Shown here piece after piece: positions 43,526-50,987 of a stretch of DNA of 64,000 bases (its first letter is position 1; each line of letters opens with the position of its first letter). Where the stretch lies: assembly GCF_025398155.2 (NCBI RefSeq), contig NZ_CP104562.2:1054001-1118000 (forward strand), in the 5' to 3' direction. This DNA comes from Roseateles amylovorans (GTDB lineage: Bacteria > Pseudomonadota > Gammaproteobacteria > Burkholderiales > Burkholderiaceae_C). Below the pieces are notes generated by a model, which was not told the DNA's origin, searched no databases, and saw nothing but the letters and a program-made list of their open reading frames with translations. A program made the translations under genes and the position numbers.

Positions 43526-44638
43526 ATGAACCTTCTCCACTGCTCTCGCTTCGTGACCGGCGCCGCATGGCGCCGATGGCTCTCGCCCTGGCTGGTCGTG
43601 CCACTCCTGGGGGCATGCGCCGTGCAGCCTGCCGCACCGCCAACGCCAGCGCCACCTCCACCGCCGGAGCTTCTCGCCCAGGACCGCGCCGCACTGGAGG
43701 CACTGCCAGGCGGGACCAGTGTGCTGCTGCAACGCAAGGGTCAGGCGATGGTGGCGTTGTACGCTCGCGGCGCGGACGCTCAGACGCTGCACGACACGCG
43801 TTCTGCCGGTAAATCCGTCACCGCCATGTTGGTGGCGGCAGCGGTGCAGGACGGGTTCCTGCGCCGCGACACGCCCGTGTTCGCCGAGCTCACGGATGTT
43901 TCCCCGTTCGCCAACGACGGGCCCGTCAAGCGCGGCATCGTGGTGGAGGATCTGCTCACGATGTCGTCCGCGCTGGACTGCAACGATGACCAGTCCGAGA
44001 GCCCGGGCAATGAAGAGAACATGTACCCGGAGCCGCGCTGGCTGCGCTGGGCGGTGGACATGCCCACGCGCACCGTGGCGCGTGACACCCAAGGGCTGGG
44101 ACCCTTTGCGTATTGCACCGCCGGCGTGTTCCTGCTGGGTCAGGTGTTGGAACGACGGGTGCCGAAGGGGCTGGAGGCGTATGCGCAACGTCGGCTGTTC
44201 GCTCCGTTGGGGATTGCGACGTGGCAATGGTCGCGCTCGCCCAGTGGCGAGACGATGACCGGTGGCGGTCTGCGCTTGCGCACGCGTGATTGGGCCGCGC
44301 TGGCACAACTGCTGCTTCGACGCGGCGCGGGGCCGGACGGGGCCGTGCTGGCGCCCGAGCAAGTGGCTGCACTGTTGGCGGTCAAGCGGGCCACGCCCTC
44401 CGGTTGGGAGTACGGCGAGCTGTTCTGGCGGCGAGACCTCGAGCTGCGCTGCGGCCGTACGAGCGCCTGGATGATGTCGGGCAACGGCGGCAACCATGTG
44501 CTCGTTTTGCCCACGCTCGACGCGGTGGCCGTGGTCACGAGGACCCACTACAACCAGCGCGGCATGCACCAGCAGAGCACCGACTTCCTGACGGCATTGC
44601 TGGATCGGCATGTGTGCGGGGGCATGCCAACGCAGTGA
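43526..44638 (+). CDS. Serine hydrolase lipoprotein, class C beta-lactamase-like fold
   Basis: About 370 residues; a GTG at 43511 is an alternative start. The lipoprotein signal ends at LLGAC, then a Pro/Ala-rich linker. The penicillin-binding-protein fold is indicated by the S-x-x-K motif in TRSAGKSVTAMLVAAAVQ, a tyrosine in FAYCTAGVFLLGQVL at the Y-x-N position (with Thr instead of Asn), and SGNGGNHVLVLP in place of K-T-G/H-x-G. More likely an esterase or peptidase of the periplasm than a resistance enzyme, because the second and third motifs deviate. Confidence 0.82.
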   Translation: MNLLHCSRFVTGAAWRRWLSPWLVVPLLGACAVQPAAPPTPAPPPPPELLAQDRAALEALPGGTSVLLQRKGQAMVALYARGADAQTLHDTRSAGKSVTAMLVAAAVQDGFLRRDTPVFAELTDVSPFANDGPVKRGIVVEDLLTMSSALDCNDDQSESPGNEENMYPEPRWLRWAVDMPTRTVARDTQGLGPFAYCTAGVFLLGQVLERRVPKGLEAYAQRRLFAPLGIATWQWSRSPSGETMTGGGLRLRTRDWAALAQLLLRRGAGPDGAVLAPEQVAALLAVKRATPSGWEYGELFWRRDLELRCGRTSAWMMSGNGGNHVLVLPTLDAVAVVTRTHYNQRGMHQQSTDFLTALLDRHVCGGMPTQ

Positions 44639-44774
44639 GTGGCTGAGGGGATGCCCCAAATGGTGGGCAGGGCTCGATGAGCGGAGCTGGTGGGCTGGGG
44701 TGAGGTTCGGAGTCGAGTTGACCTCAGCCGCGGCCACGTCGGGCCTGCACAGGGTCTTGCGGAAGCTGAATGAG

Positions 44775-44802
44775 GCGCCTCCAACGACGCTGGAGGCGCT
44801 TT
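44775..44802 (+). terminator. Weak terminator-like hairpin
   Basis: GCGCCTCCA (44775-44783) pairs with TGGAGGCGC (44791-44799) followed by TTT. It lies between the convergent hydrolase and OsmC genes. The T-run is short. Confidence 0.5.
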
Positions 44803-44833
44803 CATTGCATCGTGGGCGCGCCCGGTCCGCTTC

Positions 44834-45298
44834 TCATTGCGGACGAATCTGGATGTCAGTTTTCACCGAATTGGCGATGAAACATTCATCATGGGCTTCC
44901 TGGTGCATTGCTTCGATTTTCGCCTTGCTTGGCATTTGATCGCCAGAGAAGAGAATTCTCGGGTGAAGCGTGACCGATGAAACCCAGTATTTGTTTCGTT
45001 CGTTGGGCGTCATGATGCCCACGGCGCGGTCGTGGTACGAGTCAACGATGAAGCCGTTTCTGGCTGCTATGGAGAGCAACCAAAGCATATGGCAGCTCGA
45101 AATGGCGGAAACGAGGGCCTCTTCTGGATCGACGGCATTTGGCTCTGAATAGGGGAGAGGAACGACCAGAGGTGATGATGAGCCTGGGATCGAGATCCCG
45201 CCATCAAACCTCAGCGTGTGTTTGCGGCTGTACAGGTTGTCGCTGAATTTCCGTCCGCCGCGTTCCCAAATGATTTCGGCCGTGTAGGTGTGCGCCAT
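44834..45298 (-). CDS. OsmC/Ohr-family peroxidase-like protein
   Basis: A 154-residue protein of the OsmC family. The two redox cysteines are C69 (AISSCHMLWLLSIAA) and C139 (AHDECFIANSVKTDIQI). Family enzymes reduce organic hydroperoxides using these two thiols. The gene appears less GC-rich than its neighbours (for example 44860-44990), which could reflect separate acquisition. It is followed upstream on the same strand by a VOC protein and an AraC regulator, so the three may form one unit, read in the order AraC, VOC, OsmC. Confidence 0.9.
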   Translation of the reverse strand: MAHTYTAEIIWERGGRKFSDNLYSRKHTLRFDGGISIPGSSSPLVVPLPYSEPNAVDPEEALVSAISSCHMLWLLSIAARNGFIVDSYHDRAVGIMTPNERNKYWVSSVTLHPRILFSGDQMPSKAKIEAMHQEAHDECFIANSVKTDIQIRPQ

Positions 45299-45308
45299 GG
45301 TCTGCCCG

Positions 45309-45716
45309 TTAGTCTCTTGCCTGAATCATTTTCCAGCCATTGCCCGAGGGATCGCGGAAGCCCGCATCGACGGTGCCGTAGCGGTCGATCGGCTCCTGGG
45401 TGAATTCAACGCCGTCCGCCCGCAGCTTGTCGTATGAGGCGCGACAGTCGCTGACGGTGAACACCAACGGAGGCATTGCGCCCTTGGCGACCAGTGCTCG
45501 CATCGTCTGCGCCGTCTGGGCATCCAGGGCAGGCGGCCCGGGCACAAAGAGACCCAATTGAAACGACGGCTGATCCGGAAACTGCACCGTGAGCCAGCGG
45601 TAATCGCCGGTGCCGACGTCCGTGTGGACGCGGAAACCGAGCTTCCCGACATAGAACGCCAGCGCTTCCTCTTGGTCGCGGACGTACAGCCCGACCACGC
45701 CTACGCCTTGATTCAT
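45309..45716 (-). CDS. VOC (glyoxalase/bleomycin-resistance) family protein
   Basis: A 135-residue protein with two beta-alpha-beta-beta-beta modules. VGVVGLYVRDQEEALAFYVG starts the first and PPLVFTVSDCRASYDKLRAD the second; DAGFRDPSGNGWKMIQ is the typical end. Potential metal ligands are not complete by eye, so the reaction cannot be named. Its start overlaps the stop of the AraC-type gene by four bases and its stop is 10 bases before the OsmC start. Confidence 0.88.
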   Translation of the reverse strand: MNQGVGVVGLYVRDQEEALAFYVGKLGFRVHTDVGTGDYRWLTVQFPDQPSFQLGLFVPGPPALDAQTAQTMRALVAKGAMPPLVFTVSDCRASYDKLRADGVEFTQEPIDRYGTVDAGFRDPSGNGWKMIQARD

Positions 45717-46207
45717 GGAGACTCCTTTCGCTGAAGAAGGCTGTTTGTAGCGTCAATGCCGAGCCGACGCTTCTCCGAAACTGCTGTGTGGAGGTCAGGT
45801 CGTTGCGCCGCCTGGACGAAGCAGACTGGAACTCGACCCTGAGAGAGGAGTGATTTCCTCGCGCTTGCCCGCATGGCGCTCGGGCTGTCGCCGGTGATGT
45901 CTCGGAACGTCCGGCTGAAGGTGCCCAGACTCTGCCAACCGGTAGCGAAGGCGATCTCGGTGATTGACCGTTCGGTCTCGCGCAGCAGTGCGGTGGCGCG
46001 TTCGATGCGCCGCGTCAATTGATAACGGTGAGGCGGAGTGCCAAACGCCTGCTTGAACGACCGAGCGAAGTGCGCTTCTGACACGCCACTGATTTGCGCC
46101 AAGCGATGTACGGGCCACGCCTCATGCGAGGCAGCGTCCAGGTGATCCTTGGCGCGCAGCAGCCGGCGCAGCAGGTCGGGATCCTGGAGAGCAAGGTCGG
46201 TGCTCAT
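45713..46207 (-). CDS. Short AraC-type regulator
   Basis: About 164 residues from MSTDLALQ; an ATG at 46219 is an alternative. The two helix-turn-helix units occupy residues 20-115 (VHRLAQISGVSEAHFARSFK and SITEIAFATGWQSLGTFSRT), so the DNA-binding part lies at the N-terminus and the remaining 50 residues have no known domain. Coupled by four bases to the VOC gene. Probably controls this small operon. Confidence 0.88.
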   Translation of the reverse strand: MSTDLALQDPDLLRRLLRAKDHLDAASHEAWPVHRLAQISGVSEAHFARSFKQAFGTPPHRYQLTRRIERATALLRETERSITEIAFATGWQSLGTFSRTFRDITGDSPSAMRASARKSLLSQGRVPVCFVQAAQRPDLHTAVSEKRRLGIDATNSLLQRKESP

Positions 46208-46365
46208 GATCGTCCGCATGAGTGGTGCGAGGCTGCATGATCGCCGACAACCGTGGGTTGGCGGCTCGATCTGTCAAACGGGCAGCGGGCAGCGAAGGGC
46301 GCCTGAAGGTTTTGCGGCTGACCTTCCACCTCGACGGCGCCGTCAGGCCTCTTCTTGTAAAAGGC

Positions 46366-46536
46366 TCAGTCCCCACGGTCCACTTTGAAATGGCCGACCG
46401 CCTCAAGGATGTCGTGGTGCCGCTTGTCGCTGATGCCGCCTCGCTGTTCGTGCGTGCGAGTGCGTGCGTCACATCGTCGGTCAACAGGAACTTGGGACGG
46501 CTGCCGGCATCCTGGAACTCGTTCCGCACCGGCAAG
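46366..46536 (-). pseudogene. Duplicated, frameshifted 3' fragment of the DUF2199 gene
   Basis: These 171 bases match 48002-48170, the end of the intact DUF2199 gene, at about 95 percent identity by eye, starting exactly at the stop codon. A two-base insertion (GTGCGTGCGAG against GTGCGCGAG) breaks the frame, and no start is present. The rest of the 46220-46714 gap shows no supported gene. Confidence 0.85.
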
Positions 46537-46714
46537 CAGTGGATGTTCTGCGCCGCCGACCCTCCCCTCACATGCGGGGAATCACCGGTCCTGTGTGGCC
46601 TTGGCTCGATGCCGCCATCGGATATCCTTCGGCGCGCACAAATCTCACGGGTTTGCGCCAGAAGCCGGCACCACCTGATGAATGCCGGCCGAAATAACAT
46701 TTTTTGAGGGATTT

Positions 46715-47248
46715 ATGAATCTTCGTCTCGTCGCGCTCATGGCCGCTTCCATCGCCCTGACCGGCTGCGCCTATAACGCCTCGCCTTATGGTGCTTCCGT
46801 TCAAAACGTCGAAGCCGTCAAGACCTACAACCTGAAGCCGGTGTCGGTGGGCAAGTTCCAGGCGAAGACGCCGGGACAGAGCTCCATCACCTGCCGGGCA
46901 GCGGGCTCCGTCAAGATCGAACCGAGCTTTGAGGCCTACATCGAAAAGGCTTTCATCGATGAGCTGAAGCTCGCCGGCGCTTATGACCCGGCTGCCGGGC
47001 TGGTGATCACCGGCAAGCTGGAACAGGTGGATTTCAGCTCCGGCATGACCGATGGCAACTGGTCCTTCACCTTGACCCTGACCAATTCCCGCAAGGAAAG
47101 CTACACGACCAGCTCCAAGTTCCCCTTCTCTGGCAGTTTCGTGGCCGAGAAGGCGTGCCAGGAAGTGGCTCAGGCGTTCAGTCCGGCTGTCCAGAAGCTG
47201 CTGAACGACATCGTTCGGGATCCCAACTTCCGCAAGATCGCCAGCTAA
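46715..47248 (+). CDS. Small lipoprotein of unknown function
   Basis: A 177-residue protein from the ATG at 46715 (GAGGG nearby). The signal peptide MNLRLVALMAASIALTGC ends in the lipobox ALTGC with C18. The mature part has two cysteines (TCRAAGS and EKACQEV) that may form a disulfide, and a beta-rich sequence with LVITGKLEQVDFSSGMTDGN. Similar small lipoproteins are common in Burkholderiales, but I cannot name a family. A terminator follows directly. Confidence 0.8.
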   Translation: MNLRLVALMAASIALTGCAYNASPYGASVQNVEAVKTYNLKPVSVGKFQAKTPGQSSITCRAAGSVKIEPSFEAYIEKAFIDELKLAGAYDPAAGLVITGKLEQVDFSSGMTDGNWSFTLTLTNSRKESYTTSSKFPFSGSFVAEKACQEVAQAFSPAVQKLLNDIVRDPNFRKIAS

Positions 47249-47263
47249 GTCAGCAATTTCCAT

Positions 47264-47303
47264 ACGCCCGCCGTGTGAGCCTCGTCTCCCGGCGGGCGTT
47301 TTT
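47264..47303 (+). terminator. Intrinsic terminator after the lipoprotein gene
   Basis: ACGCCCGCCG (47264-47273) pairs with CGGCGGGCGT (47290-47299) around a 16-base loop, then a run of five T. Confidence 0.85.
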
Positions 47304-47427
47304 GCGATCGGGCCTCGGTCACGTCTGAAGCTCGCGGGTGGAGCGACAGTGTGGGTCGTGCAATGGGTGCGCAGAGCCTTGCTGACGCTCCACGCCTCAA
47401 GACCGTCGAGCCCAGCCCGGAAGGACC

Positions 47428-47919
47428 CTAAACGGACTCGCCCTTCGACACATGCATGCCATGCAGCGCGCCCAACGCATGGACGGCATGTCGTCCCCAA
47501 TGGATCCGGTGGAGAAACGACCAGTGCCAGAGCGCATCGTCGACCATTCCCGCTTCGAACAGGACCAGGCCCCGCTTGAGGTCCGTGTAGACGTCGAGCA
47601 GGTCGTCTCCCAGATCACCCATGCCGGGCGCTTCTTGAGCGGCCGGATCCGGATCTGACCACGCTCGGTAGTACCAGCCGAAGAAGCGCGCGAGGTTGCT
47701 TTCTGCCCGGGCCAAGGTCTCGGGCGGCAATTCTGGAAGATCGCTGCCGTACTCGCCGCCCACTCGTGGAAGGCTCAACGCGGAGGCATAGAGCAGCGCC
47801 AGCCAGCGAGCTGCCTGGGCCTCAGGGTCAATGCCGAGCGACTGCCCTTCGCACCACTGGCAGTAGCCGCAGGCAAGCTCGACGAACTCACCCAACTGGG
47901 TCGGTTGCAATGCCTGCAT
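47428..47919 (-). CDS. DUF5063-like protein
   Basis: A 163-residue cytoplasmic all-helical protein starting MQALQPTQLGEFVELA. FVELACGYCQWCEGQ, LLYASALSLPRVG, FFGWYYRAW and DDLLDVYTDLKRGL correspond to DUF5063 proteins, whose role is unknown. The family is usually found as an isolated gene or near toxin/immunity-type small proteins; here it lies behind a DUF2199 gene on the same strand, and such single-domain cytoplasmic proteins are sometimes immunity proteins. That link is speculation. Confidence 0.75.
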   Translation of the reverse strand: MQALQPTQLGEFVELACGYCQWCEGQSLGIDPEAQAARWLALLYASALSLPRVGGEYGSDLPELPPETLARAESNLARFFGWYYRAWSDPDPAAQEAPGMGDLGDDLLDVYTDLKRGLVLFEAGMVDDALWHWSFLHRIHWGRHAVHALGALHGMHVSKGESV

Positions 47920-48001
47920 GTCATGATCTCTGTCGCCAGGATGCGGAGGAGACGTCGGGCCGATGGACGTGCTTGGCGACGCCGAGACCTTGCGCCTTGA
48001 G

Positions 48002-48526
48002 TCAGTCCTCACGGTCCACCTTGAAATGGCCGACCGCCTCAAGGATGTCGTGGTGCCGCTTGTCGCTGATGCCGCCTCGCTGTTCGTGCGCGAGTGCGTG
48101 CGTCACATCGTCAGTCAACAGGAACTTGGGACGGCTGCCAGCATCCTGGAACTCGATCCGCACCGGCAAGCCGCTGGTTTCCTCGTAGCCGGGAATCGTG
48201 TTGGCGAGCGTCCCCCTGGCGGTGGTGCCCAGCAGAGGCCCCCCATCGAAACCCGCGACATAGTGGTCATGCGTCGCGCGGTCCACTTCGGCCCAGATGC
48301 CCCAGCAGAAGTCGTCGTCCTGCTCGGTGAGCGGCAAGGGGAGAAATCCTCGAATGAAGTATCGCGACTCGTCAACGGTGCAGAGGTCGGCGTTGCTGCG
48401 GCATCTGGCGTAGCGCTCGAGATAGTCCAGGGCGTGAACTTCGTCGGGGAGCCGAAATCCAAAGTCGGTAGGAAGGCCGCGGTGGACTTGGCCGCAGGTC
48501 GAGCATGAAAAGGAAGCATCGGTCAT
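48002..48526 (-). CDS. DUF2199-domain protein
   Basis: A 174-residue protein. The ATG at 48526 (MTDASFSCSTCGQVH) is preferred over a TTG 13 codons upstream because DUF2199 proteins begin near the C-x-x-C-G motif (FSCSTCGQVH), which probably binds zinc. Family blocks are DESRYFIRGFLPLPLTEQDD, FCWGIWAEVD and NTIPGYEETSGLPVRIEFQD. Function unknown. The 3' end has been copied to 46366-46536. DUF5063 follows on the same strand after 82 bases. Confidence 0.85.
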   Translation of the reverse strand: MTDASFSCSTCGQVHRGLPTDFGFRLPDEVHALDYLERYARCRSNADLCTVDESRYFIRGFLPLPLTEQDDDFCWGIWAEVDRATHDHYVAGFDGGPLLGTTARGTLANTIPGYEETSGLPVRIEFQDAGSRPKFLLTDDVTHALAHEQRGGISDKRHHDILEAVGHFKVDRED

Positions 48527-48767
48527 TGGGTCATGGCCTACGGAGACGGCCACCTCGGTGGACAAGTGTGAGTGGGGCGGCGAAGGTCGGCCATCGGGGT
48601 TTCCGGAGGCGTCAGCGGTGCCAACGCCTTTTGCGGTTTGTTTCGGGCATCGTCCTCACCGGCAATATTGGTGTGCGGTGCGGGCCGTGGCGATGGACCG
48701 ACTCGCCGAGATGCCAGAGACGCACCAGCAGCCTCTCAAACGAAAACGGGCCGCGAGAACGCGCCAC
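48527..48767. other. Gap without a supported gene
   Basis: About 240 bases between the DUF2199 start and the FUSC-type gene end. No terminator with a clear T-run, no supported frame. It must hold the promoter of the DUF2199 gene. Confidence 0.4.
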
Positions 48768-50987
48768 TCAGCGCCGTCCCTGCTCAATCATCGCCAACGC
48801 GCGCTCAGCCGCCTGACCCGCCCGCGCGGCGTCATCCACACTGACCAGCATCCGACGTCGAATCCACGGCCGCAGGTCATCCAGCGGGCCGACATCGGGC
48901 AGCAGGCTCCAGTCCTGCAGCGCCTGCAACGCCGGAGGCACGGGTTCTTCTCCGGCCAGCGCACGCTGAAGCCGGTCGGACTGCGCGGGCAGTGTCGCCA
49001 CCGTGTCGGGATCCAGGTCCTGCGCGCGGCGCATCAGGCTCTGCCGCATCATCGACAGGTGCGCCATCAGCCGATAGCCGTGGTCCAGCACCGTGTTGAG
49101 CTCTTCCAGCGGCGGACGCACCCGCCGGGGCTCGGCCGCGCTGCGCTGCAGAGCGGCTGAGAGCGCAGCCAGGGCGTCGTACGCCTGGCGCCGCGCCATG
49201 CGTTGGGCCAGCGCGCCGGCGGGCGTCATCTCGGCAGACATGGCCTGCTTCACATACTGCTGCAGCGCCGCGCGGGCGCGCTTGAGCGATCGCGGCAGGT
49301 TGCGCCGCTCCCAGGCCGGGAGCACATAGCTGAAGCCCCAGGCCAGTGCGGCGCCGAGCACCGTGTCGGCCAGGCGCTCGGTGATGGCCAGGCCGTGGCT
49401 GGTGTCGGCCAGATGCGCCTGCAGCAGCGCCATCATGGTGGCGGCAATCGCGGTGATCAGGTAGCGACGTGTCGCGAACGCGTGCGCAATGCCCACGGCC
49501 ACCTGCAGCACGATGGTCCAGACCAGCAGGTTGTTCACCTGCGACAGCACCAGCATCAGGCCGCAACCCACCGCCGTGCCCACCACCCGCAGGTTGCGTC
49601 GCTCCAGCGTCTGGTCGAGGCTGCCGCGAAGCACCACCGCCACCGACAGCACCAGCCAGTGCGGATGCGAGGCCCACGGCAGCATCAAGGCAATGAAATA
49701 AGCGCTGGAAAGCGCCAGCGCACTGCGCAGCGCATGGCGCAGCACCGGTGAGTCCAGATGCAGTTGCGCCTGGAGCAGTGCACCGGGCCAGCCCTCGGGC
49801 GCGATGAATTGCCGCAGCTGCAGTTCATCCAGCGGCAGCGCCGGCAGGGGATGCGAAGGGTCCAGCGCGCGGGCAATGGCCAGCACTTCGTCGTCCAGGT
49901 GGCGCAGTCGATCCTGCAGCAGCAGCTGCAGCCGCCCGCGCGGATCCTGCGGTGGCAGCACCTGCCAGTCGATCGGGGGCAGGCTCGGGGGAACCGGGTC
50001 GCGCTCATCGAGCAACGCCTGACGGCAACGGTCCAGTCCGGTCGCCAATGCCTTCAGTCGGTCGACCAGGACCACCCGCAGCCGTTGGCCGACCGGATCC
50101 TCGCCGATGAGTTCCAGGTCCAGCCGGCTGGCCAGGATCAGATCGCGCAGTTCGATGACGTGCAGCAGCACGGCGGTGCTGCGTGGGTCCTCGGTGGCAT
50201 GGGGAAAGAGCTGGTCGCGAGCGGTCTGCAGCAGGTCGGCGAGCTGGGCCTCATTGCCCAGCCAGTCGCGCATCGCCTGCGCGCCGCCGCCGCTGCCCAG
50301 CAGCTCGGCACGCGCGGTAAGCAGCCGCGCCAGGCCCTGCAGGGCTTCGGCCAGCGCGAGGCGGCGGAAGCGCCGCTGCAGCAACCGGCCGCTGAAGACC
50401 GACCAGGCCAGATAGATGAGGATGCCGGCTGAGCCGCTGGCGACGACCACCGCCAGCGGTTGCGGCGGCCACGCCAGCGCGAACACCATCGCCAGCACCG
50501 GAGCAAAGGACACCGCCGCCGCCCGCAGGCCCCAGCTCATCATCAACGCGCAGCCGAAGGCCAGCACCGCGATCAGCGTGCCCATCAGCCCGTGATAAGG
50601 CCGCAGCAGCGCCACCGCGACGACCGCCAGCAGCGACAGCGCGCCGCCCAGCATCACCCGCTTGAAGTTGCGGGTGACACTGCCCGGCAGATCGGCCAGG
50701 CTGGCACAGATGGCACAGGCCATCGCCAGTTGGGAGGCGATATGGGCGAGCGGCGCCGGCGCCAGCGTCGACACCAGCACCTGCACCAGCATGACGCCCA
50801 GCGCCACGCTGAAGCCGTTCCACCAGTGCGCCGGCCAGTGGCGCCAGCCCCGCCAGCCACCGCTGCGCGGCGACCCGCCGTCCGCCGAGGAGCGGTCGCC
50901 GCCCGGCGCGGAGGGAACCCGATCGGCGTCAGGCGCGCCTGGGGTGGGGGCGATGCGCTGGACCTTCGACAAGGTGGCCGACGTCAA
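48768..50987 (-). CDS. FUSC-family membrane protein (YccS/aromatic-acid exporter-like)
   Basis: About 739 residues if started at the TTG overlapping the cphA stop (TTGA); an upstream in-frame ATG at 51053 is the alternative, so the start is uncertain. Two sets of about six helices are separated by a long cytoplasmic helical region (about 190-420). The second set ends with an FUSC-typical stretch (FATRRYLITAIAATMMALLQ; ERLADTVLGAALAWGFSYVL). The family exports fusaric acid or aromatic acids, mostly without proof. The coupled position behind cyanophycin synthetase is notable. Confidence 0.8.
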   Translation of the reverse strand: MTSATLSKVQRIAPTPGAPDADRVPSAPGGDRSSADGGSPRSGGWRGWRHWPAHWWNGFSVALGVMLVQVLVSTLAPAPLAHIASQLAMACAICASLADLPGSVTRNFKRVMLGGALSLLAVVAVALLRPYHGLMGTLIAVLAFGCALMMSWGLRAAAVSFAPVLAMVFALAWPPQPLAVVVASGSAGILIYLAWSVFSGRLLQRRFRRLALAEALQGLARLLTARAELLGSGGGAQAMRDWLGNEAQLADLLQTARDQLFPHATEDPRSTAVLLHVIELRDLILASRLDLELIGEDPVGQRLRVVLVDRLKALATGLDRCRQALLDERDPVPPSLPPIDWQVLPPQDPRGRLQLLLQDRLRHLDDEVLAIARALDPSHPLPALPLDELQLRQFIAPEGWPGALLQAQLHLDSPVLRHALRSALALSSAYFIALMLPWASHPHWLVLSVAVVLRGSLDQTLERRNLRVVGTAVGCGLMLVLSQVNNLLVWTIVLQVAVGIAHAFATRRYLITAIAATMMALLQAHLADTSHGLAITERLADTVLGAALAWGFSYVLPAWERRNLPRSLKRARAALQQYVKQAMSAEMTPAGALAQRMARRQAYDALAALSAALQRSAAEPRRVRPPLEELNTVLDHGYRLMAHLSMMRQSLMRRAQDLDPDTVATLPAQSDRLQRALAGEEPVPPALQALQDWSLLPDVGPLDDLRPWIRRRMLVSVDDAARAGQAAERALAMIEQGRR

